Part shown: positions 12,271-17,727 of the stretch, piece after piece
Position numbering within the stretch: position 1 is the stretch's first letter
How the letters are laid out: every line of letters starts with the position of its first letter
DNA from: DATCJU01 sp036562635
GTDB taxonomy: Bacteria; Actinomycetota; Actinomycetes; Mycobacteriales; Pseudonocardiaceae
Direction of reading: 5' to 3'
Assembly: GCA_036562635.1 (NCBI GenBank)
Contig: DATCJU010000020.1
Location: 1-17,727 of the forward strand
DNA length: 17,727 nt
Position numbers and translations under genes: made by a program
Notes under the pieces: generated by a model
Told to the model about the DNA's origin: nothing
What the model saw: only the letters and a program-made list of their open reading frames with translations
Database searches by the model: none

Positions 12271-14333
12271 TCCTCCAGCGGGGGCAGCTCACCGAGCCTG
12301 CCCGCGTCGCACAGTTGCAGGAACGCCGCGACGACCTCGGGGTCGAACTGGGCCCCGCTCCCCGCGACCAGCCGTGCTCGGGCCTCGGCCACGTCCAAGC
12401 GCGGCTGGTACGGGCGATCGGCCCGCATCGCCGCCCACGCGTCGCACACGGCGACGATGCGTGCCTCGATCCTGATCTCCGTGCCCGCCAGGCCGTGGGG
12501 ATAGCCGCTGCCGTCGAAGCACTCGTGGTGCTGCCGGACGGTCTCGGCCACGTCCTCGAGCCCCGGCACCACGCGGATCATCCGGTAGCCGTACTCCGGA
12601 TGCGTCCGGACCTGCTGCCACTCGTCCTCGGTCAGCGGCGCCGGCTTGACCCAGATCCGCCGGTCCACCATCAGCTTGCCGACGTCGTGCAGCCGGCCGG
12701 CCGTCTCCGCGCACCGCACCGCCCGGGCGTCCAGCCCCAGTTCCGCGGCCACCATGCCGGCCCAGCGACCCACCGGCCGGTGGTGCTCGTGGCAGGACAA
12801 CCAGGTGTCCACCTCATCGGCGACCCGACGCAGGTAGTCCAGCCCCTCCTCGTCCGCCATGGGCAACGGCATCGCCGTGCCCAGTTCGACCCGGTTGCGG
12901 CCGCGGCTCTTGGCGACGTAGAGCGCCCGGTCCGCCACCCGGACGAGATCGGCCGGGGTGGTGCCGTGCAGCGGATAACTGGCGGTGCCGACGGAGACGG
13001 TCACGTCGAGGGCGACCTCCTTGCCGTCACCGTCGATCACCATGACCGGCGCGGAGGCGATCCGCTCCCGCAGTCGCTGTGCCACGGCTGCGGGCCCGTC
13101 ACCACCGACACCCGGTGCCAGCAACGCGAACTCCTCCCCGCCGTACCGGGCGAGCACATCACCTGCCCGGGTCACCTCGGAAAGCCGCTGCGCGATCACC
13201 TGGAGCACCCGGTCACCTGCCGGATGTCCGAACCGGTCGTTGATCGACTTGAACCGGTCGACGTCGAGGATGAGCACCGCGAACGGGCGACCGCTGCGCT
13301 GTGCCCGGGCCAGCTCGATCGGCAGTTGCGCCTCGAAGAACCGTCGGGTGCGCAGCCCGGTCAACGCGTCCGTGATCGCCAGGGCGCGCAGCTGCGCGAC
13401 CGACAGGGCCAGACGCGCGACGCTCAGCAGGAACAGCACCGCACACGCGATGGCGATCACGGGGACGTCGTGCAGGTGACCGCGGGCGTACTGCACGATC
13501 AGGGTCGCCGGGGCCACCAGCACGCCCGCACACAGTGCCAGGAAACGCGCCAGGCCGGGACCGTCCTGTGTGGGGGTGGCATCTCCCACCTGGCTCATCG
13601 TCGGGTGCAGTGCAGCTGCGCCGAGCGTGAGGTTGCCCGAGAGCCAGATCGCGTCGAGCATGTTGCCGGCGATGTACGTCTCGTTGAGCCGCTGCAACAC
13701 GTACAGGCTGTCCGCGGTGAAGATGGCGAGCAGGCTGTAGGCCAGCAGGACGAAGGACGGCGAGCGGCGGCCGGGACCGAGGATCAACCGCAGCGACACC
13801 ACCAGCATCGCCAGGTCCATCGACGGGTACGCCAACGACGCGAGCTTGACCAGCATCGGCGCCTGTTCCTGGGCCCGGGGCACGATGAGGTACACCCAGG
13901 ACAACATGCCGGCCACGACGCTGAGCATCGCCGCGTCGAGCAGGCTGGGCAGGTCACGTCCGGGGGTCCGCAGGCGGATCAGCAGCACCAGCCCCGCCAC
14001 CACGGGCAGGTAGTGCGAGAGGTAGAACACGTCCGCGGGCGCCGGGTACTCGGTCCGCTGGAGTATGTAGTGCGTCACGTAGAAGGTGGTGTCCGCGATG
14101 CTGTACACCACCTGGCCCAGCCCCAGCAGCAGCCAGGGCAGCAGTGGTTGCGGCCGGTAACGCCAGCAGCCCCAGGCCACGGCGACCGCCGCGGACGCGC
14201 TCGCCGTGCAGTACAGGACCACCCGGACGAGCGGGGGAGCGCCGGAGGCCACGGCCACGTAGTAGCAACTCGTCAGTAAGGCACCGGCGAGCAGATACCA
14301 CAACCACACCCCAGCGCGTCGACGCGCCAGCAT
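12234..14333 (-). CDS. Membrane GGDEF/HD-GYP protein (c-di-GMP synthesis and breakdown)
   Basis: ATG 14333 (AGGGG 9 bp upstream) gives 699 aa. Residues 1-315 hold about nine membrane segments forming a sensor domain of no family I can name. The GGDEF domain follows (about 316-485) with ITDALTGLRTRRFF, DVDRFKSINDRFGHPAGD and an intact GGEEF active site at 398-402. An intact RxxD inhibitory site (R389-D392) lies five residues before it. The HD-GYP domain (about 500-680) has HDVGK at 549-553, HPEYG, HHE at 602-604, GYP at 610-612 and AVCDAW. Both the cyclase and phosphodiesterase residue sets are present, so it may make and degrade c-di-GMP, switched by the membrane domain. In actinomycetes c-di-GMP controls development through BldD. 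The gene converges on the TenA-like gene with overlapping 3' ends. Confidence 0.92.
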   Translation of the reverse strand: MLARRRAGVWLWYLLAGALLTSCYYVAVASGAPPLVRVVLYCTASASAAVAVAWGCWRYRPQPLLPWLLLGLGQVVYSIADTTFYVTHYILQRTEYPAPADVFYLSHYLPVVAGLVLLIRLRTPGRDLPSLLDAAMLSVVAGMLSWVYLIVPRAQEQAPMLVKLASLAYPSMDLAMLVVSLRLILGPGRRSPSFVLLAYSLLAIFTADSLYVLQRLNETYIAGNMLDAIWLSGNLTLGAAALHPTMSQVGDATPTQDGPGLARFLALCAGVLVAPATLIVQYARGHLHDVPVIAIACAVLFLLSVARLALSVAQLRALAITDALTGLRTRRFFEAQLPIELARAQRSGRPFAVLILDVDRFKSINDRFGHPAGDRVLQVIAQRLSEVTRAGDVLARYGGEEFALLAPGVGGDGPAAVAQRLRERIASAPVMVIDGDGKEVALDVTVSVGTASYPLHGTTPADLVRVADRALYVAKSRGRNRVELGTAMPLPMADEEGLDYLRRVADEVDTWLSCHEHHRPVGRWAGMVAAELGLDARAVRCAETAGRLHDVGKLMVDRRIWVKPAPLTEDEWQQVRTHPEYGYRMIRVVPGLEDVAETVRQHHECFDGSGYPHGLAGTEIRIEARIVAVCDAWAAMRADRPYQPRLDVAEARARLVAGSGAQFDPEVVAAFLQLCDAGRLGELPPLEDQSASVFQNINS

Positions 14334-14389
14334 CAAGGGCCACCCCTGACAACGAGCCTCACCCTCAAATCACGGGAGCTCGGCGGGCC

Positions 14390-14413
14390 TACCCCTGTGC
14401 AGGCGCCCCACCC
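14390..14413 (-). promoter_or_regulatory. Possible SigB/SigF-like promoter of the GGDEF/HD-GYP gene
   Basis: On the minus strand GGGT (14413-14410), 15 bp, then GGGTA (14394-14390), giving a leader of about 50 nt. This is a low-information match, listed because neighbouring genes show the same pattern. Confidence 0.3.
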
Positions 14414-14499
14414 GCACGTAAGGCACTCGCAGGAATCCTCATCCCGACCCGAGCCCGCCCTGCACGCTACCAAGCTCGACGCGAGGTAACACATTGAGG

Positions 14500-14612
14500 T
14501 GAGGGTTGAAAGGACAAGAAATAACTACCTGTAGTCGTTTCTCGGAGAGAGACATGTTTTGTCATCCCACGATCGGGCGAATATCGCATGATTTTCTGAC
14601 ACTCGGTGACAG
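14500..14612. other. AT-rich patch with two small palindromes
   Basis: The gap between the DUF4383 stop and the GGDEF/HD-GYP start (14334-14624) contains a stretch much richer in A and T than the rest of the window. It includes ACTACCTGTAGT (14524-14535) and CTGACACTCGGTGACAG (14596-14612, one A/A mismatch). The latter lacks a T-run on the minus strand, so it is not a normal terminator of the DUF4383 gene. It may be regulatory DNA of the c-di-GMP gene. Confidence 0.35.
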
Positions 14613-14624
14613 CTACGGTTCGTC

Positions 14625-15251
14625 TCAGCGCACCGGAAGTGACGGGTGCCGGCGAGCACGCCATGCCGGAGTGTTCACCAGCATCAACTCCTGCTCCAGG
14701 GTCGGCCGTCCCTCCGCCATCGCCTGCTCGGCCCGAGCCGGCTCCTCCAGGGCGGCGAGCCGACGCTGTACCCACTGTCGGCGCGCCACGAGGTCCTCGT
14801 CCGGATCCTCGTGATGCCGGGCCCGCACGAACGGATTGTCCGCGGCCAGGCCTCCGCTGAACCGCCCGTACGACCCCAGGGCCACCAGGGCGGTACCGAC
14901 GACGGCCGCGACGATCGCACCGGCCGCCCCCATGAGCAGCACCCGGCCCGGCGCAACCCCCAACAGCAGCAGGTGCACCACACCGGTCGCCAGGAACACG
15001 CCCCCGGTCACCGTGGCCACCGTGGACGCCAGGGCTCCGCTCCTCGCGGCAGCGGCCAACAGCACCCCGCCGGACAGCAGACAGACAACAGCGACGACCC
15101 CTCCACCGAACGGCGGCGCCCGCCCGGGCACGCCGGACCGCACCAGCACGACGAGGCCGAGGAGCACCAGTCCGGTACCGAACAACCCCGAACCTCTCCG
15201 GTGGAACCTGTTCAACGGGTGTCCGACCGGCAGGTACCGCTCCGTCCGCAT
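14625..15251 (-). CDS. DUF4383-type membrane protein
   Basis: The open frame begins at 15449, but ATG 15251 is chosen because GGAGG lies 5 bp before it and the family motif starts just after (208 aa). The N-terminal GHPLNRFHRRGSGLFGTGLV is the DUF4383 signature. It is followed by four hydrophobic segments: GLFGTGLVLLGLVVLV, VVAVVCLLSGGVLLAAAARS, TVTGGVFLATGVVHLLLLGV and AAGAIVAAVVGTALVALGSYG. The C-terminal tail of about 60 residues is charged and helical (ARHHEDPDEDLVARRQWVQR), longer than in the short members of the family and possibly coiled coil. The function is unknown. A GGGTAC element about 40 bp upstream suggests stress-sigma control. Confidence 0.75.
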   Translation of the reverse strand: MRTERYLPVGHPLNRFHRRGSGLFGTGLVLLGLVVLVRSGVPGRAPPFGGGVVAVVCLLSGGVLLAAAARSGALASTVATVTGGVFLATGVVHLLLLGVAPGRVLLMGAAGAIVAAVVGTALVALGSYGRFSGGLAADNPFVRARHHEDPDEDLVARRQWVQRRLAALEEPARAEQAMAEGRPTLEQELMLVNTPAWRARRHPSLPVR

Positions 15252-15861
15252 CCCGGCCTCCATGTCGACGTACGGGCATCGGGACACGGGTACCCGCCGA
15301 CGGGTTCCCCGAGCCGCCCTCCACCTGTTCGAGGCACGACCGCGGGGAGCGACCGCAGTGAACGTCGTACCGCACCCGGCCGTCCCTCCGGTCACCGTGA
15401 CCACCTCCCGGGCTCCGACGACGCAACCGGACCGGGGCGAAGCGGCCACCCGAACCCGCTGTTCACGTGGCGGGGGAACACCGTCCGGCCCACCCGCACC
15501 GTGCCGTCCGTACGGTGTCGGTGGGTCCCCGGCTCAGCCGGCGAACGTCGGCGCCGTGGGATGCGGGGTCTGTACCGGCCGACAGACGGAGCTGCTCGCC
15601 CTTCGGGTGGGCAATGGCCCGTCGGTGTTCTTCATGGGGCCGTGACCTCGTCGAGAGACGCCGCTGCTCAGCCCCCGCCGGTCACACCCGACGTCTGGAC
15701 GATCCCGCGGCGACGGCACGTCGGACCGCCCCCGCACCCGGATCGTCGTCCCCGAGCACCTCGTCTCCCGAGATCTCCCGAGCAGCGCCGGTGACCGGCC
15801 CGACGGCGCGAGGACACGACGGAGCCATATTCCTGACCGCCGGCCCGGAACGGTGGGCCCT
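15252..15861. other. Long intergenic gap with one strong hairpin
   Basis: These 610 bp lie between two minus-strand genes. They contain the predicted DUF4383 promoter and a stem-loop in which CCCACC (15489-15494) plus CACCGT (15497-15502) pair with ACGGTG (15512-15517) plus GGTGGG (15520-15525), leaving a 2-by-2 internal loop and a 9-nt apex. The open frames here are Arg/Pro/Ser-rich and not convincing. The hairpin is about 340 bp downstream of the SRPBCC stop, so it is a distant candidate terminator at best. Confidence 0.4.
15291..15315 (-). promoter_or_regulatory. Possible SigB/SigF-like promoter of the DUF4383 gene
   Basis: On the minus strand GGCT (15315-15312), 16 bp, then GGGTA (15295-15291), continuing as GGGTAC. 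The predicted leader is about 30 nt, which fits the chosen ATG at 15251 and argues against the longer open frame. Confidence 0.4.
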
Positions 15862-16320
15862 TCAGGAGGCCGCAGGAGGCTCGGAGCGCTGCTCCGCGGC
15901 CCGGGCCAGGCCGGTGACCATGCCGCGGAAGAACCGGGTGAGCGCGAGACGGTAGATCCAACCGGTCCCCGGATACACGGGGTGGAAGGAGGACCGCCAG
16001 CGGATGCGGGTGCCCGTCCCCTCCGGGACCAGCTCCACCGTGGCCCGGTAGTCACGCAACGGATCGCCCGACACCAGCACGTAGCTCAGCCTCTGGTTCG
16101 GCACCAGCTCCACGATCTGCTCCCGGTTGCGGTGCCGGCCCGTCACGAACAGGGCGATCGACCCGACTCCGTTCGGCTCGCCGTCGTCCCCCGGTCGTTC
16201 CAGGGTGTACGACCCGAGCGGGGACCACGACGGCCAGGTGGACCGGTCACGCAGGAGCTGCCACACCACTTCCGGCGACGCCGAGCTGAGACATTCGGCG
16301 TGAGCGACCTTCGGCTTCAC
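15862..16320 (-). CDS. SRPBCC (START/polyketide-cyclase-like) protein 1
   Basis: GTG 16320 follows GGGAGG by 5 bp, giving 152 aa; the open frame upstream of it is Arg-rich and not protein-like. It opens with KPKVAHAECLSSASPEVVWQ, then LLRDRSTWPSWSPLGSYTLE, the usual first strand, helix pair and Trp-rich turn of the SRPBCC helix-grip fold. It goes on with GVGSIALFVTGRHRNREQIV, LVPNQRLSYVLVSGDPLRDY and the terminal helix YRLALTRFFRGMVTGLARAA. The fold forms a deep hydrophobic cavity for lipids, polyketides or other small ligands; the ligand here is unknown. It is encoded 430 bp downstream of a second, shorter SRPBCC gene on the same strand, but that gap makes an operon unlikely. Confidence 0.78.
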   Translation of the reverse strand: MKPKVAHAECLSSASPEVVWQLLRDRSTWPSWSPLGSYTLERPGDDGEPNGVGSIALFVTGRHRNREQIVELVPNQRLSYVLVSGDPLRDYRATVELVPEGTGTRIRWRSSFHPVYPGTGWIYRLALTRFFRGMVTGLARAAEQRSEPPAAS

Positions 16321-16666
16321 CGCGCCCTCCCGGGACGAGAGACCGTGCCCAGGGTCACCCCCAACGGAGCCCGGGCTGTGATCAAGACAGTACCGCTCCG
16401 ACCACCGGGACGGAGCAGGTTTCCGCGTACTGCCCGGACACGACTCGTCTCCGGCGATCCGGAAGCACCACCGCCCCGGGTCCACGGCCCGCCGACCACA
16501 CGGCTCGGGACCCGCCCGAAGGGCCGAGCGACACGGCACGTACCGCTCGTCGTCGAGGCGTTGCTCCGCGGCGGATGCCGGGCGATGGCCGACCACCGGC
16601 GACATCACCGCACGTCATGGGTACTTCCGGCACGTTCCTGCGCCGGCTGAGGTTCTCCCGGTTGCG
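16321..16666. other. Intergenic stretch with no recognised feature
   Basis: Between the start of SRPBCC protein 1 and the stem-loop after SRPBCC protein 2 I see no credible gene, RNA or clear -35/-10 pair. The open frames crossing it have Arg/Pro-rich translations typical of non-coding high-GC DNA. Confidence 0.4.
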
Positions 16667-16717
16667 GTGGAGCGGCCACCGAACCGCTTCCCCGACGGCT
16701 CGGGTCGACCGCTCCAC
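16667..16717 (-). terminator. Branched stem-loop after SRPBCC protein 2
   Basis: GTGGAGCGG (16667-16675) pairs with CCGCTCCAC (16709-16717). CCGA/TCGG and CCG/CGG inside the loop can extend it. It lies 34 bp beyond the stop of the minus-strand SRPBCC gene, a suitable place for a terminator. Confidence 0.5.
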
Positions 16718-16750
16718 GAGGGTGCCGTGCCGAACGCCCGCGTCCGGCTC

Positions 16751-17176
16751 TCACTGACCGGCGCGCCCCTCACCCTCGGCCATGTCGGCGTCCCGAACCG
16801 CGCGCTGCGCCAGCGAGGCCAGCGTCTGCTCCAGGCCCCGCTGGACCTCGTCCCCGCCGGCCCGCTCGGTGTGCAGGGTCACCGATACCTCGCAACGGTT
16901 CGGTCCCTGCTCGACGATGGTCAGTTCACCGTGGTAGTCGTCCTCGCCCGGCGCGCCCCAGGACAGGTGGCGGTTCCTCCGGTCCACCTGCAGCCAGGCC
17001 TCCGCCTCGACGTGCCGGTTCCCCAGGTCCGCCTCGACGTGCACCCGGTCACCCCCGACCGGCTCGGCCTCGGTCATCGCCGGGAAGTAGCGGGGCAGGT
17101 TGTCCGGTTTGGCCAGGAAATCGAACAGTTCGTCCGCCGGCATGTCCACCGGTGCCACATGTCGGAAGTCGCCCAT
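16751..17176 (-). CDS. SRPBCC (polyketide-cyclase/dehydrase-like) protein 2
   Basis: ATG 17176 is chosen for its GGAGGGG 7 bp upstream (141 aa); the longer open frame to 17359 is low-complexity. The start MGDFRHVAPVDMPADELFDF, then LAKPDNLPRYFPAMTEAEPV, is characteristic of the fold: first strand, DELF..L....NLPRYFP helix-turn. The next strands are VHVEADLGNRHVEAEAWLQV, LSWGAPGEDDYHGELTIVEQ and CEVSVTLHTER. It ends in a helix (VQRGLEQTLASLAQRAVRDA). No signal peptide or membrane segment is present, so it should be cytoplasmic. It shares the fold but little sequence with SRPBCC protein 1. The ligand is unknown, and it could act as a cyclase-like enzyme or a lipid carrier. Confidence 0.8.
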   Translation of the reverse strand: MGDFRHVAPVDMPADELFDFLAKPDNLPRYFPAMTEAEPVGGDRVHVEADLGNRHVEAEAWLQVDRRNRHLSWGAPGEDDYHGELTIVEQGPNRCEVSVTLHTERAGGDEVQRGLEQTLASLAQRAVRDADMAEGEGRAGQ

Positions 17177-17377
17177 CGGTGTTCCCCTCCGAGTGGGGTA
17201 CGGGTGTGCGCGGTGCGGGAGCCTCGACCGAGGAACGGCCGGTGCTGTCCGCGCCGCTGGGGTACCTCGTGTGACCGCACCTACACCCACTCGGGACAGG
17301 GCTCGCCCACACCCCACTCCGTCAGGCGAGGCATCTTTCCTGGCCGCGCCCGCCAGCACCTGCCCGAACCGGTGAGG

Positions 17378-17727
17378 TCAGCTCCGGCTGCGAACCTTCA
17401 CGTCGCCGAAGAGGGCGAAGGCGCGAACCCGGATCCTCGGGGTCCCCGGAGCACGCGGCACCGCGGCCAGGTCCAGTTCGCGGTCGCCGAAGAGAGCCAG
17501 CCCGTTCACCTCGACCTCGACCCCGGCGGGCACGGTGACCTTCAGGTCACCGAACAACAACACGGCGTTGATCTCCACCTCACGGTCGCTGATCAGCGCC
17601 GAACCGAGGTCGAGCCGGACGTCCCCGAAGAGCGTCCACACCCAGGTACGGGGGCGCAGTGACCAACGGCCCCTCCGCTTGACGTCACCGAACACCGCCA
17701 ACAGGACGGAGCTGGACGGGGCCGCAC
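17378..17727 (-). CDS. DUF1707/LiaF-like beta-repeat protein, N-terminus off window
   Basis: The frame is open from the right edge, with no stop in the first codons at 17727-17702, so the N-terminus is missing. The visible 115 or so residues hold a repeating strand motif: AVFGDVKRRGRW, TLFGDVRLDL, LLFGDLKVTVPAGVEVEVNG, ALFGDRELDL and ALFGDVKVRS. FGD recurs five times, about every 18-25 residues. This is the C-terminal LiaF-like or cell-wall-stress-response fold found in many actinobacterial proteins that begin with a DUF1707 domain. The DUF1707 part would lie to the right of the window and cannot be confirmed. Such proteins are thought to act near the membrane in envelope stress; the exact role is unknown. 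The gene ends 201 bp upstream of SRPBCC protein 2, on the same strand. Confidence 0.75.
   Translation of the reverse strand, partial: AAPSSSVLLAVFGDVKRRGRWSLRPRTWVWTLFGDVRLDLGSALISDREVEINAVLLFGDLKVTVPAGVEVEVNGLALFGDRELDLAAVPRAPGTPRIRVRAFALFGDVKVRSRS

Noticed and set aside
12315..14279. A 654-aa plus-strand frame opposite the GGDEF/HD-GYP gene
   Set aside because: It is an antisense shadow with Arg/His/Gln-rich text, while the minus strand carries intact catalytic motifs.
14467..14595. A 40-codon minus-strand frame in the AT-rich patch (ATG near 14588)
   Set aside because: Codon use is unlike that of the genes here, there is no ribosome binding site, and no recognisable sequence.
14334..14624. 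A c-di-GMP or c-di-AMP riboswitch before the GGDEF/HD-GYP gene
   Set aside because: No conserved riboswitch core could be recognised in either strand of this gap.
15682..15828. A 48-codon minus-strand frame (ATG at 15828) with an acidic middle, just downstream of SRPBCC protein 1
   Set aside because: Its ribosome binding site is weak and third-position GC is about 72%, below that of the clear genes here. No family is recognised.
1..17727. tRNA or rRNA genes, transposases, phage genes, CRISPR arrays, toxin-antitoxin pairs
   Set aside because: I looked for these on both strands and saw no supporting motifs.

Overview
The window is high-GC, codon-biased DNA with actinobacterial features: GTG starts, small DUF4383/DUF5709/DUF2231-type membrane and stress proteins, DasR-type TGGTCTAGACC operators before a chitinase gene, and GGGTA-type promoters. 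A filamentous actinomycete, perhaps of the Pseudonocardiales or a Streptomyces relative, fits best; the sequence alone does not fix the genus.

Positions 1-6489 hold what looks like a sugar-acid (aldonate/aldarate-like) catabolic locus. On the minus strand are a TIM-barrel protein resembling peptidase family U32 and, downstream of it, an enolase-superfamily dehydratase cut by the window edge. Divergent from them on the plus strand are an alpha-ketoglutaric-semialdehyde-type aldehyde dehydrogenase, an IclR-family regulator and an ACS-family MFS transporter. A 14-bp palindrome close to TCCGATATATCGGA recurs in all four upstream regions (nine copies, two or three degenerate), three times as tandem pairs with centres about 19 bp apart. 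Two pairs sit directly on or after a recognisable promoter. This reads as a self-contained IclR regulon: uptake, dehydration, an unassigned TIM-barrel step, then oxidation to 2-oxoglutarate. The substrate is not identified.

Positions 6550-9323 hold a chitin-degradation operon. A TTGACT-N17-TACCGT promoter carries two copies of a DasR-type operator and drives a secreted CBM2-GH18 chitinase and, 10 bp later, a second secreted GH18 protein. The first gene is broken by a single extra C at 7462-7464, between the binding module and the catalytic core. The operon ends in two strong tandem stem-loops.

Positions 9454-17727 are a run of mostly single genes: a duplicated DUF4389 membrane protein, a DUF2231 membrane protein, a DUF5709 protein, a TenA-like protein, a membrane GGDEF/HD-GYP c-di-GMP enzyme whose 3' end overlaps the TenA-like gene by 37 bp, a DUF4383 membrane protein, two SRPBCC-fold proteins, and a DUF1707/LiaF-like protein cut by the right edge. 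Four of these genes have GGGTA-type (SigB/SigF-like) promoter matches at sensible distances, suggesting a general-stress neighbourhood. No rRNA, tRNA, CRISPR array or insertion sequence was found.
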